Shown piece by piece: positions 35,474 to 45,327 of a stretch of DNA of 64,000 nucleotides (position 1 is its first letter; each line of letters starts with the position of its first letter). Below the pieces are notes generated by a model that did no database searches, had not been told where the DNA came from, and saw only the letters and a list, made by a program, of their open reading frames with translations. Position numbers and translations under genes: made by a program. Origin of the DNA: an uncultured Bradyrhizobium sp. (GTDB lineage Bacteria > Pseudomonadota > Alphaproteobacteria > Rhizobiales > Xanthobacteraceae); NCBI RefSeq assembly GCF_947648125.1, contig NZ_CANSMR010000003.1:248001-312000 (forward strand), given 5' to 3'.

Positions 35474-38400
35474 CTACTCGGCGGCCTGTGCCAGCGGCTG
35501 GCCGATCGCGCGTTCCAGTCGCGCGCATTCGGTGCGATAGCGAGCGACGTTGCCTTCCTTGATGTGGCCATAGCCGCGCACGAGGTCGGCGGCCTTCGCC
35601 AGCGCCACCAGGCGCGGCAAATCGAGCGGCTTCTTGCCGTCGAGGTGACGCAGGATCATCGCGGAATAATCCACCGGCAGCGCGCGCTCCATCTTGCGCT
35701 CGGCGGTGTAGCCGAAGATGTCGAACGCGGTGCCGCGCAGACCCTTCAGCCCCGCCAGCAGGCCGAACGCCTTGAAGATCCACGGCCCGAACTCGCGCTT
35801 CTGCAAACGCCCGGTGACGGGATCGCGCTGCGCCAGCAACGGCGGCGCCAGCAGGACCTTCAGACCGGAATTGCCCTCGAACTGCTCCCTCAAGGCCCTG
35901 CTGAACTCGCCGTCGGAATAGAGCCGCGCGACCTCGTATTCGTCCTTGTAGGCCATCAGCTTGAACAGGCCCTTGGCAAAGGCCTCGGTCAGGTCCTGCG
36001 AGCCCGATGCTGCCGCCGCTTCTGCTGAGCGGACGCGCGCGACGTCGTCGAGATAGCGCTTGGCATAGGCCGCGTCCTGATAGCCGGTGAGGAATTTGGC
36101 ACGGAACGCGATCGCCTCGTCGAGCGTCTTCTTTGCAGGTGCTGTGCCTGCGTTCTTGAAGCGCGCCGCGCTGACCACGCGCTGCAGATCGTGCGCGGCG
36201 AGCCGGCCCCACGAGAACGCGGTCTTGTTCATCTCGATCGCAGCGCCGTTGAGCTCGATCGCCTTCAGGATGGCCTCGAGCGACAGCGGGATCGCGCCGC
36301 GCTGGAAGGCAAAGCCGAGCATGAAGGCGTTGGTCGCGATGCTGTCGCCCATCAGCGCGGTTGCGAGTCCGGTGGCATCGAGGATGTCGAGATCATCCGG
36401 TCTCACCGCGCCGTTCAGCGCATCGCGCATCGAGCTGGCCTCGAAGTCGATGTCGGGATCAATCACGAAGCTCGCGGTCGGCAACAGGTCGGCGTTGACG
36501 ACGGCGCGGGTGACGCCGCGCTCGGCACGGCTCAGCGCCGGCACGCTGGTGGCGACGACGAGGTCGCAGCCGAGGATCAAATTGGCATTGCCCGGCGCGA
36601 TGCGGACCGTGGTCAGCATGTCGGCCGCGGGCGCGAGCCGGACATGGCTCATGACCGCGCCGTTCTTCTGCGACAGGCCGGTGAAGTCGAGCGTCGAGCA
36701 GGCGAGCCCCTCGACATGCGCGGCCATGCCGAGCAACGCGCCGATGGTGATGACGCCGGTGCCGCCGATGCCGGTGATCAGGATGTTGTAGGGGCTGCTC
36801 AATGCGGCCGCGGGCGGCGCCGGCAGGTCCGCGAACAGCGCCTTGGGATCGGCCGCGGTGCGGTCGGCCTTGCGCAGCTTGGGATCCTGCACCATCACGA
36901 AGCTCGGGCAGAAGCCCTCAATGCAGGAGAAATCCTTGTTACAGTTCGACTGGTCGATGCGGCGCTTGCGGCCGAGCTCGGTTTCCAGCGGCTGCACCGA
37001 GACGCAGTTCGACGCCACCGAGCAGTCGCCACAGCCTTCGCAGACGCGCTCATTGATGAAGACACGCTTGGCCGGATCGGGAAACAGCCCGCGCTTGCGG
37101 CGACGGCGCTTCTCGGCGGCGCAGGTCTGGTCGTAGATCAGGACGGTGAGGCCCTCGATCTCGCGCAACGTGCGCTGCACAGCGTCGAGCTCGCGGCGAT
37201 GATGAATGGTGGCGCCGGACGGGAAGTAATTGGCGGGATATTTGTCGGGATCGTCGGAGACGATTGCGAGTTTCTTGGTGCCCTCGGCCGCGACCTGGTG
37301 CGCGATCTGCGCCACCGTGAAGCCGCCTTCGGCCGGCTGGCCGCCGGTCATCGCGACCGCGTCGTTGTAGAGGATCTTGTAGGTGATGTTGACGCCGGCC
37401 GCGGCCGCCGCGCGCAGCGCCAGCAAGCCGGAATGCGTGTAGGTGCCGTCGCCGAGATTCTGGAACACGTGCTGTTCGCTGGTGAACGGCGCCTGCCCGA
37501 TCCAGCTCACGCCCTCGGCGCCCATATGCGAGATGGTCTGGGTGTTGCGGTTCGGCACCGACAGCGCCATGCCGTGACAGCCGATGCCGGCCATGGCGCG
37601 GCTGCCTTCCGGAATCTTGGTCGAGGAATTGTGCGGGCAACCCGAGCAGAAATACGGCGTGCGCTGCAGCTTCGCGGTGCCCGTGCCCTCGGCCGGGCGG
37701 TCAAACGCCTCGAGTTTTGCCAGACGCTGCTCCAGCAGCGGGCTGTGATGGCCGAGCCTGCGCAGACGCGCGACGACGGCGGCAGCCACCATGGTCGGCG
37801 TCAGCTCGCCCTCGCTCGGCAGCAGAGGCGCGCCGCTCTCGTCGCGCTTGCCGACCACCGACGGACGCTTCGATGCGTCCATGTTGTAGAGGATGCGGAC
37901 AAGCTGGTCTTCGATGAAGCCGCGCTTCTCCTCGACGACAAGCACGTCCTGCAAGCCTTCGGCGAAGTCCCGCGCGCCGCGCGCTTCCAGCGGCCAGGTC
38001 AGCGCCACCTTGTAGATGCGCAGGCCCAGCGCCTGCGCCTCGGCATCGGTGATGCCGAGATCGGCGAGCGCCTGGCGCAGATCGAGATAGGCCTTGCCGG
38101 TCGCCATGATGCCGAGCCGCGCCGACTTCGAATCCAGCACGATGCGGTCGAACCGGTTGGCGCGGGCGAAGGCCGCGACCGCCTCCATCTTGGGCCCGTG
38201 CAGCCTGCGCTCCGCCTCCAGCGGCGGATCCGGCCAGCGGATCGAGAGCCCGCCCGGCGGCATTTCGAAATCGTCGGGCATGATGATCTTGATGCGATCG
38301 GGATCGCTGACGATCGAGGCCGAGCTTTCGACCGTCTCCGAGATCGCCTTGAAGCCGACCCAGCAGCCGGAATAGCGCGACAGCGCGAAGCCGAGAATGC

Positions 38401-38947
38401 CAAGGTCGAGATAGTCCTGCAGCGTCGCCGGATTGACCACCGGCATCAGCGCCGAGGCGAACACCTGCTCGCTCTGATGCGCCAGAGTGGAGGACTGGCA
38501 GCCATGGTCATCGCCGGCGAGCGCGATCACGCCGCCATTCGGCGAGGTGCCGGCTGAATTGGCGTGTTTGAGTGCGTCGAGCGAGCGGTCGACGCCGGGG
38601 CCCTTGCCGTACCAGATGCCGAACACGCCATCGACCTTGGCGCCGGGGAACATGCCGACCTGCTGGCTGCCCCACACCGCGGTCGCCGCCAGATCCTCAT
38701 TGAGGCCCGGAACGAAGGCGATGTCGTGCTCTTTCAGGAACGATTTCGCCCGCCACAGCGCGTGGTCGTACATGCCGAGCGGCGAGCCGCGGTAACCGGA
38801 GATGAAACCCGCGGTGTTCAGCCCGTGCGCGCGGTCGCGTTCGCGCTGCAACATGGGCAATCGGACCAGAGCCTGGGTACCGGAGAGGAAGATTCGTTTC
38901 GTATCCAACCGGTATTTGTCGTCCAGTCCAACTTCCATCAACGCCAT
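35474..38947 (-). CDS. Fused indolepyruvate ferredoxin oxidoreductase family protein
   Basis: 1157 residues, alpha and gamma-type parts in one chain. Residues 1-420 hold the pyrimidine-binding transketolase-like and PP parts (LAGDDHGCQSSTLAHQSE). The TPP-binding segment with HGMALSVPNRNTQTISHMGAEG is near 460-480. A double ferredoxin-like iron-sulfur region lies at about 630-690 (CEGCGDCSVASNC and NCNKDFSCIEGFCPS). The C-terminal gamma domain starts ITGIGGTGVITIGALLGMAA near 720, followed by a DUF6537-like end. The enzyme would decarboxylate an aryl- or branched-chain 2-oxoacid to acyl-CoA, passing electrons to ferredoxin. The substrate is unknown. Start ATG 38947 has GGGAG upstream. Confidence 0.92.
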   Translation of the reverse strand: MALMEVGLDDKYRLDTKRIFLSGTQALVRLPMLQRERDRAHGLNTAGFISGYRGSPLGMYDHALWRAKSFLKEHDIAFVPGLNEDLAATAVWGSQQVGMFPGAKVDGVFGIWYGKGPGVDRSLDALKHANSAGTSPNGGVIALAGDDHGCQSSTLAHQSEQVFASALMPVVNPATLQDYLDLGILGFALSRYSGCWVGFKAISETVESSASIVSDPDRIKIIMPDDFEMPPGGLSIRWPDPPLEAERRLHGPKMEAVAAFARANRFDRIVLDSKSARLGIMATGKAYLDLRQALADLGITDAEAQALGLRIYKVALTWPLEARGARDFAEGLQDVLVVEEKRGFIEDQLVRILYNMDASKRPSVVGKRDESGAPLLPSEGELTPTMVAAAVVARLRRLGHHSPLLEQRLAKLEAFDRPAEGTGTAKLQRTPYFCSGCPHNSSTKIPEGSRAMAGIGCHGMALSVPNRNTQTISHMGAEGVSWIGQAPFTSEQHVFQNLGDGTYTHSGLLALRAAAAAGVNITYKILYNDAVAMTGGQPAEGGFTVAQIAHQVAAEGTKKLAIVSDDPDKYPANYFPSGATIHHRRELDAVQRTLREIEGLTVLIYDQTCAAEKRRRRKRGLFPDPAKRVFINERVCEGCGDCSVASNCVSVQPLETELGRKRRIDQSNCNKDFSCIEGFCPSFVMVQDPKLRKADRTAADPKALFADLPAPPAAALSSPYNILITGIGGTGVITIGALLGMAAHVEGLACSTLDFTGLSQKNGAVMSHVRLAPAADMLTTVRIAPGNANLILGCDLVVATSVPALSRAERGVTRAVVNADLLPTASFVIDPDIDFEASSMRDALNGAVRPDDLDILDATGLATALMGDSIATNAFMLGFAFQRGAIPLSLEAILKAIELNGAAIEMNKTAFSWGRLAAHDLQRVVSAARFKNAGTAPAKKTLDEAIAFRAKFLTGYQDAAYAKRYLDDVARVRSAEAAAASGSQDLTEAFAKGLFKLMAYKDEYEVARLYSDGEFSRALREQFEGNSGLKVLLAPPLLAQRDPVTGRLQKREFGPWIFKAFGLLAGLKGLRGTAFDIFGYTAERKMERALPVDYSAMILRHLDGKKPLDLPRLVALAKAADLVRGYGHIKEGNVARYRTECARLERAIGQPLAQAAE

Positions 38948-39169
38948 CAGATTCAGGCTCCCCGCCGATCAGGTCACGCCGGTCCGAACCGGTCTCATTG
39001 TCTTGCCCATGATCATGCATCAGCATGCACTGATTTTGTTATGCATGAACAGCCCCGTTCCATGGCCGCAGCACATATCTCGTGTTGCGCATGCGAGGCC
39101 ATGTTTGCTCTGCGAGGCTTGCCGAACCCCGGCATCTTTGAAACGGTGACGCGCAAAGGGAGACCAAGG

Positions 39170-40120
39170 ATGATTAGAGTCGAATCCGCATTCACGACGG
39201 AAATCGTGGAGAACGGCAATTTGCTGGTGGGTCCCTGGCGCAGCCCGAAGCAGATGCTTCAGGCCCAGACCTACGACTCCCACGCTTCGATCCACGACGA
39301 TGCAACCGCGCAGAAGCTCGGCTTCCGCGGCGGCACGATCGAGGGACCGACCCATTTCAGCCAGTTCGCGCCGCTGTGCGAGCGGATCTGGGGCCGCGCC
39401 TGGTTCATGACCGGGTGCCTGTCCGCGCATTACCGCAATCCGGTGTTCGAAGGCGAGGAGGTGCAGGCCCAGATCGAGAAGCCGAAGCCGGGCCAGACCG
39501 TTTGCGCGGTCGGGATGATCAAGCGCGACGGCACCGAGATCCTGCGCGGCACCGCCTCGATCGACGGCGACGGCACGGAGACCGCGCTTAGTCGCCGGCT
39601 TGGCGAATTGAAGCCGCTGACCGATCCCGTGATCCTCGCCGACATCAAGGTCGGCATGAAGACGCCCCGGCAGGCGATCAAGATGGATTTCGACCAGAAC
39701 ATGGGCGATCTCTATCCGTTCTCGCTGGCCGACAAGCTCAAGGTGATCACCGAGCCTTCGGACTATTATTCGCTGGAGTACAATCCCTGGGGCCGCGCCA
39801 TCATCCCGATGGAGATGCTGAGCGTGCTGTTCCAGTACCGCGCGCGCGAGGACCGGCTGCCGGTCCGTGGCCCGGCCGTCGGGCTGTTCGCCGATCAGGA
39901 GATCCGGCTGGTGCGCGGGCCGCTGTTCCCGGGCGAGACCTATTGGGTCGAGCGCGAGGTCGTCGCGTTGTCGGGCAGCAAGCGCACCGAGAGCATGTGG
40001 GTGCGCTCGACCGTGTTCGATGCCGATGGCGCCGTGGTCGCCACTATGTTGCTGAACGGCGCCAGCATGAAGGACTCCTACGCCAACTACGAGCAAGAGC
40101 ACAAAGCGCTCTACGGCTGA
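39170..40120 (+). CDS. Probable hot-dog-fold (MaoC/FAS1-like dehydratase) protein
   Basis: 316 residues from ATG 39170. The segment GFRGGTIEGPTHFSQFAPLCE looks like the first half of a MaoC/hot-dog domain; a second, similar half seems to span 180-300 with a GPAVGLFADQEIRLVRG strand. Such proteins act as hydratases or dehydratases on acyl-CoA or as thioesterases. I cannot identify catalytic residues safely, so the assignment is by resemblance only. It is the first gene of a plus-strand cluster with a CMD and an SDR gene and divergent from the oxidoreductase gene. Coding potential is strong and codon usage matches neighbours. Confidence 0.6.
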   Translation: MIRVESAFTTEIVENGNLLVGPWRSPKQMLQAQTYDSHASIHDDATAQKLGFRGGTIEGPTHFSQFAPLCERIWGRAWFMTGCLSAHYRNPVFEGEEVQAQIEKPKPGQTVCAVGMIKRDGTEILRGTASIDGDGTETALSRRLGELKPLTDPVILADIKVGMKTPRQAIKMDFDQNMGDLYPFSLADKLKVITEPSDYYSLEYNPWGRAIIPMEMLSVLFQYRAREDRLPVRGPAVGLFADQEIRLVRGPLFPGETYWVEREVVALSGSKRTESMWVRSTVFDADGAVVATMLLNGASMKDSYANYEQEHKALYG

Positions 40121-40129
40121 AGCGCCAAA

Positions 40130-40174
40130 GCATGATCCGGAAAAGTGCGAAGCGGTTTTCCGAAAAGATCATGC
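40130..40174. repeat. Palindromic element GCATGATCCGGAAAAGTG type
   Basis: GCATGATCCGGAAAAGTGCG at the left and its complement (CCGAAAAGATCATGC) at the right form an imperfect 45-base palindrome. It is followed by a separate hairpin at 40189-40229, giving the same composite layout seen after dxs and at 61756-61847. Confidence 0.8.
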
Positions 40175-40188
40175 TCAAACAATTGAAC

Positions 40189-40229
40189 TAAAGCGCGATG
40201 ACGATTCAACCCAATCTCATCGCGCTTTA
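40189..40229 (+). terminator. Hairpin TAAAGCGCGATGA / TCATCGCGCTTTA
   Basis: Perfect 13-base arms with a 15-base loop of which GATT-CAACCC-AATC is itself self-complementary. No T-run follows on the plus strand, so it may be a repeat or an RNA-processing structure rather than a terminator. It lies between the hot-dog gene and the CMD gene (spacing 40 bases). Confidence 0.5.
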
Positions 40230-40269
40230 GCCGCCTGTTCCGCAAGCCGCCGAACCAAGGACAACAACA

Positions 40270-40824
40270 ATGGCCCGCCTGCCCTATCTCGAAGCCGACC
40301 AGGTCGCGCCCGAATATCGCGACATGCTCAAGCGCAACACCAATTTGCACAAGCTGCTGGTCAACTCGCCGGACATGGCGCGCGCCTTCAACGGCATCGG
40401 CGGCTATATCCGCTTCAAGAGCAAGCTCGATCCGCGGCTGCGTGAGCTTGCGATCCTGCAGGTCGGCTGGCTCGAGAAGTCGGAATACGAGTTCACCCAT
40501 CATGTGAAGATCGGCAAGGAGTTCGGCGTCACCGACGAGGACATCAAGGGCCTGATCGCGGAGACCTCTGGCGAGCCGTCGAAGCTCGAGCCGCTGGCGA
40601 GAGCGATCCTCAGGGGCGCCCGCGAGATGGTGCGCGAGCTCGCGATGTCGGAGGCAACCTTCGCCGAGATCAAGCGAGAGCTGTCCGACGAGCACATGAC
40701 CGACCTGGTGCTGACGATCGCGTTCTACTGCGCCGTGGTGCGCGTGCTCGCCACCATGCAGATCGATAACGAACCGACCTACAAAGAGGTACTACAGCAG
40801 TACCCGATCCCGGGAGTGAAGTGA
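40270..40824 (+). CDS. Carboxymuconolactone decarboxylase family protein
   Basis: 184 residues. The all-helical CMD fold is visible: KLDPRLRELAILQVGWLEKSEYEF then THHVKIGKEFGV, with the Glu and His of the CMD helix pair. The AhpD CxxC thiol pair is absent, so a peroxidase-like role is unlikely; the family also includes true lactone decarboxylases and many enzymes of unknown activity. It ends one base before the SDR start, indicating tight operon coupling with that gene. Confidence 0.85.
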   Translation: MARLPYLEADQVAPEYRDMLKRNTNLHKLLVNSPDMARAFNGIGGYIRFKSKLDPRLRELAILQVGWLEKSEYEFTHHVKIGKEFGVTDEDIKGLIAETSGEPSKLEPLARAILRGAREMVRELAMSEATFAEIKRELSDEHMTDLVLTIAFYCAVVRVLATMQIDNEPTYKEVLQQYPIPGVK

Positions 40825-40825
40825 C

Positions 40826-41626
40826 ATGCGCCTGCAAGATCGCGTCGCCATCGTCGTCGGCGCCGGCCAGAGCCCCGGCGAGGGCATCGGCAACGGACGC
40901 GCCACCGCGCTGACCTTCGCCCGCGAAGGCGCCAGGGTGCTGTGCGTCGATCACAATCTGGCATCGGCGCAGGAAACCGTCGAAATGATCGCGGCCAAGG
41001 GCGGCATTGCGACCGCCTTCAAGGCGGACGTCACCAAGAATGCCGACATCAAGGCGATGGTGGCGGATGCGCATGGCCGCTGGGGCAGCGTCGATATCTT
41101 GCACAACAATGTCGGCGTCAGCCTCTCCGGCGGTGATGCCGAGCTGCTCGACATCACCGAGGAGGCATTCGACCGCTGCGTCGCGATCAATCTGAAGAGC
41201 TGCATCCTGGCCGCCAAGCATGTGATCCCGATCATGCGCAAGCAGCAGCGCGGCTCGATCATCAACATCTCGTCGATGGCCGCGATCACGACCTATCCTT
41301 ACGTCGCCTACAAGGCGACCAAATCGGCAATGATCGCGTTCACCGAACAGCTCGCCTACCAGAATGCGCAATATGGCATTCGCGCCAATGTGATCCTGCC
41401 GGGCTTGATGAACACACCGATGGCGGTGGACACGCGCGCCCGCGAATTCAAGAAGAGCCGCGCCGAGGTCGAGGCGGAACGCGACAGCAAGGTGCCGCTG
41501 CGTCACAAGATGGGCACCGGCTGGGATGTCGCCAACGCCGCGCTGTTCCTCGCGTCCGATGAGGCCAATTTCGTCACCGGTGTGACGTTGCCGGTCGATG
41601 GCGGTGCAAGTGTGCGGCGCGGTTAA
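40826..41626 (+). CDS. Short-chain dehydrogenase/reductase
   Basis: 266 residues. An unusual Rossmann start VGAGQSPGEGIGNGRAT replaces TGxxxGIG by inserting SPGE. LHNNVGVS supplies the NNxG motif, and the ISSMAAITTYPYVAYKATK segment has the Ser-Tyr-Lys triad. The C-terminal LPVDGGASVRRG is normal. Spacing to the CMD gene is one base, so the pair is cotranslated or at least cotranscribed. Together with the hot-dog protein this looks like a small degradation cluster. Substrate unknown. Confidence 0.9.
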   Translation: MRLQDRVAIVVGAGQSPGEGIGNGRATALTFAREGARVLCVDHNLASAQETVEMIAAKGGIATAFKADVTKNADIKAMVADAHGRWGSVDILHNNVGVSLSGGDAELLDITEEAFDRCVAINLKSCILAAKHVIPIMRKQQRGSIINISSMAAITTYPYVAYKATKSAMIAFTEQLAYQNAQYGIRANVILPGLMNTPMAVDTRAREFKKSRAEVEAERDSKVPLRHKMGTGWDVANAALFLASDEANFVTGVTLPVDGGASVRRG

Positions 41627-41864
41627 CCAGCCGCTTTAACCCGGTTAATCCTCGCGATTAACCTGTGTGACGGTGTGCGGTTAATCTCTGTGACAACATC
41701 ACGCGTTGTTGCGCCGCAATGATTCGAAAAAATTGAAGTATTCCAATGACACGGCGATGTGACGGCGTGTCCACATAAATCGAAATCCTGACTCGTTGTG
41801 GTCGCACGAAATTCATCTGCGCTCTGTATCTCGCACGCCAAGAACTTCTGGAGTGCCTGGACCA

Positions 41865-42083
41865 ATGAGCGAAGAATTCGAACTCAGACCCGATCAGTGG
41901 GATGCGCTGAAAGCGTTGCGGGCTCCCGCAGCAAACCCTTCACGGCTGAACCGGTTCGCCGTCGAGAGCCTGATCACGCTCGGCTATGTTGCGCTGCGAG
42001 GAGATTCGTTTGAACTGACGCCCGCGGGCCGCAAGGTGCTGGTCCGCGGTTCGTCACAATTGCTGCTCGATATCGCGGCCTGA
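41865..42083 (+). CDS. Small conserved-type protein, possible winged helix
   Basis: 72 residues. Its short helices and the ITLGYVALRGDSFELTPAGRKVL stretch look like a compact winged-helix (helix, helix, strand-wing-strand), which suggests DNA or protein binding. There is no recognisable domain or signal. A stable stop follows before the RND permease 3' end. Upstream, 238 bases lack a gene. The start at ATG 41865 is preferred to the upstream in-frame ATG at 41796. Confidence 0.6.
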   Translation: MSEEFELRPDQWDALKALRAPAANPSRLNRFAVESLITLGYVALRGDSFELTPAGRKVLVRGSSQLLLDIAA

Positions 42084-42120
42084 TCCCTTCGAAGCTGACA
42101 TCAAGCTTACACACGCGGCA

Positions 42121-45100
42121 TCATGCCGCGTGTGCTTTTCCGGGAATGGTCGCCTCGCCGTGCTGCGTCAGCGGCTTCATCCCGGTGACAGTGCGCAGCA
42201 GCACATAGAACACCGGCGTCAGGAACAGGCCGAACACCGTGACGCCGATCATGCCGGAGAACACCGCCACGCCCATCGCGCGCCGCATCTCCGAGCCCGC
42301 GCCAGTCGACAGCACCAGCGGCAGCACGCCCATGATGAACGCCATCGACGTCATCAGGATCGGCCGCAATCGCAGCCGGCTGGCCTCGATCGCGGCGCGG
42401 ATCGGCGAGCGCCCGGCGAATTCGAGCTCGCGCGCGAATTCGACGATCAGGATGGCGTTCTTGGCCGACAATCCGACCAGCACGATCAGGCCGATCTGGG
42501 TGAAGACGTTGTTGTCGCCCTTCGACAGCCAGACGCCGAACATTGCAGCCAAGAGGCCCATCGGCACGATCATGATGATCGAGAGCGGCAGCGCCAGGCT
42601 TTCATAGAGCGCGGCGAGCACTAGGAACACCAGCAGGATCGCGAGCGGAAACACCCAGAGCCCCGAATTGCCGGCGATGAATTCCTGATAGGTCAGGTCG
42701 GTCCATTCGAAGGCAAAGCCCGGCGGCAGCGTTTCGGCGGCGATCCGGGTCGCCGCCTCCTGCGCCTGGCCGGACGAAAAGCCCGGCGCCGCGGCGGCAT
42801 TGATGTCTGACGACAGGAAGCCGTTGTAGCGGATCGCGCGCTCCGGACCCGCGCTCTGCCGGACCTTGAGCAAGGCCGACAGCGGCACCATGTCGCCGGA
42901 CGACGAGCGTACCTTCAACTGCCTGATGTCGTCGGCGCGCGCGCGGAACGGCGCGTCCGCCTGCACATAGACCGAATAGGTTCGGCCGAATTTGTTGAAG
43001 TCGTTGACATAGTAGGAGCCGAGATAGATCTGCAGCGTGTTGAAGACCTCCGTGACCGGCACGCCGAGCTGCAACGCCTTGGTGCGGTCGATGTCGGCGA
43101 ACAGCTGCGGCACGTTAACCTGGAAGCTCGAGAACACGCCGGCGATCTCCGGTGCCTTCTGCATCGCCGTCATGAACGCCTTGGTCGCATCGTTCAGCGC
43201 CTCATAGCCAAGGCCGGCGCGGTCCTCAATCTGCAGCTTGAAGCCGCCGATGGTGCCGAGGCCGTTGACCGGCGGCGGCGGGAACATCGCGATGAAAGCA
43301 TCCTGGATGCCGGCATATTTCTTGTTGAGCGCTGCCGCGATCGCCGGGCCGCTCAGCGACGGATCCTTGCGCTCGTCGAACGGCTTCAGGGTCGAGAACA
43401 CGATGCCGGCGTTGGAGGAGTTGGTGAAGCCGGAGATCGACAGGCCGGGAAATGCCACCGAGCTCTCGACACCCGGCTGGGTCAGCGCGATGTCGCTCAT
43501 CTTGCGGATCACTTCCTCGGTCCGGTCGAGCGTGGCGCCGTCGGGCAGCCGGGCAAAGCCGACCAGATACTGCTTGTCCTGGCCCGGCACGAAGCCGCTC
43601 GGCACCTGCTTGAACAGCACGCCGGTCAGGCCGATCAAGAGCACATAGAGGCCGATCACCACGGCCTTGCCGTAGATCACCTTGGTGACGGTCCGGCCGT
43701 AGTTCTCGGACGACTTGGTGAAGACCTTGTTGAAGCCGCGGAAAAACCAGCCCAGCGACTTTTCCATGCCCCGCGTCAGCCAATCCTTCGGCTCGTCATG
43801 TCCCTTCAAGAGCAGCGCCGACAGCGCCGGCGACAGCGTCAGCGAGTTGATCGCCGAGATCACGGTCGAGATCGCAATCGTGAGCGCGAACTGCTTGTAG
43901 AACTGTCCGGTGAGGCCGGAGATGAAGGCGAGCGGCACGAACACCGCGATCAAGACCAGCGCAATCGCGATGATCGGGCCGGACACTTCGCGCATCGCCT
44001 GGTTGGTGGCATCGCGCGGCGACAGGCCGGATTCGATGTTGCGCTCGACGTTCTCGACCACGACGATGGCGTCGTCGACCACGATGCCGATCGCCAGCAC
44101 CAGGCCGAACAGGCTGAGCGCGTTGATCGAGAAGCCGAACACATGCATCACCGCGAAGGTGCCGACGATCGACACCGGCACCGCGATCAATGGGATGATC
44201 GAAGCGCGCCAGGTCTGCAGGAACAGGATCACCACCAGCACAACGAGCGCGATCGCCTCGAGCAGCGTGTGGATGACGGCTTCGATCGAGGAGCGCACGA
44301 ACTGGGTCGGATCGTAGACGATCTGGTACGACACGCCTTCCGGCATGTTCTTCTTGATCTCGGCCATGGTGGCGCGGACATGGTCGGAGATCTCCAGCGC
44401 GTTCGAACCCGGCGCCTGGAAGATCGGGATCGCGACCGCCTGCTTGTTGTCGAGCAGCGAGCGCAGGCCGTATTCGGAGGCGCCGAGCTCGATCCGGGCG
44501 ACGTCGCGCAGCCGCACCACCTCGCCGGCCGAACCGGTCTTCACCACGATGTCGCCGAACTGCTCCTCGGTCGACAGCCGCCCCTCGGCATTGACGGAAA
44601 GCTGGAGGTCGAGGCCCTTGACGCTGGGCGAGGAGCCGACCACGCCGGCCGCGGCCTCGACGTTCTGGGCCTGGATTGCGCGCACCACATCGCTGGCGGT
44701 CAGCGCATGCTCGGCGGCCTTCTGCGGATCGACCCAGACCCGCATCGAATAGTCGCCGGCGCCATAGAGCTGGACGTCGCCGACGCCGTCGATCCGCGCC
44801 AGCCGGTCCTTGACGTTGAGCACTGCGTAGTTGCGCAGATACGTCATGTCGTAGCGATTATTGGGCGACAGCAGATGCACGACCATGGTGAGGTCGGGCG
44901 AGCTCTTCTTGGTGATGATGCCGAGCTGGCGCACCACGGCCGGCAGGCGCGGTTCGGCCTGCTGCACGCGGTTCTGCACCAGCTGGGTCGCCTTGTCGGG
45001 GTCGGTGCCGAGCCGGAAGGTCACCGTCAGCGTCATCGCGCCGTCGGTGGTGGCCTGGCTCGACATATAGAGCATGCCCTCGACGCCGTTGATCTGCTCC

Positions 45101-45303
45101 TCGATCGGCGTTGCGACCGTCTCGGCGATCACCTTGGGATTGGCGCCGGGATAGGTCGCGCGCACCACGACCGACGGCGGCACCACATCGGGGTATTCCG
45201 AGATCGGCATCGCCAGCAGCGAGATCAGGCCGGCCAGGAAGATCAGGATCGATAACACGCCGGCGAAGATCGGCCGGTCGATGAAGAATTTTGAGAGATT
45301 CAT
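42121..45303 (-). CDS. RND efflux permease (AcrB/MexB-type)
   Basis: 1060 residues, typical of hydrophobe/amphiphile efflux RND pumps. Twelve membrane helices; the proton-relay Asp pair is in GIVVDDAIVVVENVER at about 406-407. The N-terminal MNLSKFFIDRPIFAGVLSIL and pore-domain segments are clear. It pumps dyes, detergents, antibiotics or plant compounds from the periplasm outward. Its adaptor gene is upstream on the same strand with a 24-base gap. An outer-membrane factor is not in the window, so it probably shares a TolC-like partner. Resembles the BepE/MexF-like group of rhizobia. Confidence 0.95.
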   Translation of the reverse strand: MNLSKFFIDRPIFAGVLSILIFLAGLISLLAMPISEYPDVVPPSVVVRATYPGANPKVIAETVATPIEEQINGVEGMLYMSSQATTDGAMTLTVTFRLGTDPDKATQLVQNRVQQAEPRLPAVVRQLGIITKKSSPDLTMVVHLLSPNNRYDMTYLRNYAVLNVKDRLARIDGVGDVQLYGAGDYSMRVWVDPQKAAEHALTASDVVRAIQAQNVEAAAGVVGSSPSVKGLDLQLSVNAEGRLSTEEQFGDIVVKTGSAGEVVRLRDVARIELGASEYGLRSLLDNKQAVAIPIFQAPGSNALEISDHVRATMAEIKKNMPEGVSYQIVYDPTQFVRSSIEAVIHTLLEAIALVVLVVILFLQTWRASIIPLIAVPVSIVGTFAVMHVFGFSINALSLFGLVLAIGIVVDDAIVVVENVERNIESGLSPRDATNQAMREVSGPIIAIALVLIAVFVPLAFISGLTGQFYKQFALTIAISTVISAINSLTLSPALSALLLKGHDEPKDWLTRGMEKSLGWFFRGFNKVFTKSSENYGRTVTKVIYGKAVVIGLYVLLIGLTGVLFKQVPSGFVPGQDKQYLVGFARLPDGATLDRTEEVIRKMSDIALTQPGVESSVAFPGLSISGFTNSSNAGIVFSTLKPFDERKDPSLSGPAIAAALNKKYAGIQDAFIAMFPPPPVNGLGTIGGFKLQIEDRAGLGYEALNDATKAFMTAMQKAPEIAGVFSSFQVNVPQLFADIDRTKALQLGVPVTEVFNTLQIYLGSYYVNDFNKFGRTYSVYVQADAPFRARADDIRQLKVRSSSGDMVPLSALLKVRQSAGPERAIRYNGFLSSDINAAAAPGFSSGQAQEAATRIAAETLPPGFAFEWTDLTYQEFIAGNSGLWVFPLAILLVFLVLAALYESLALPLSIIMIVPMGLLAAMFGVWLSKGDNNVFTQIGLIVLVGLSAKNAILIVEFARELEFAGRSPIRAAIEASRLRLRPILMTSMAFIMGVLPLVLSTGAGSEMRRAMGVAVFSGMIGVTVFGLFLTPVFYVLLRTVTGMKPLTQHGEATIPGKAHAA

Positions 45304-45327
45304 GGCTCCGCCCCCCGCGTGCAGCGC

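Noticed and set aside
36191-38557. A 788-residue open frame on the plus strand opposite the ferredoxin oxidoreductase
   Set aside because: Antisense by-product of the codon bias; Arg/Asp/His-rich low complexity and fully contained in a well-supported gene.
43798-45255. A 485-residue frame opposite the RND permease
   Set aside because: Antisense of a conserved membrane protein, with the His/Asp/Arg/Gln pattern typical of such frames.
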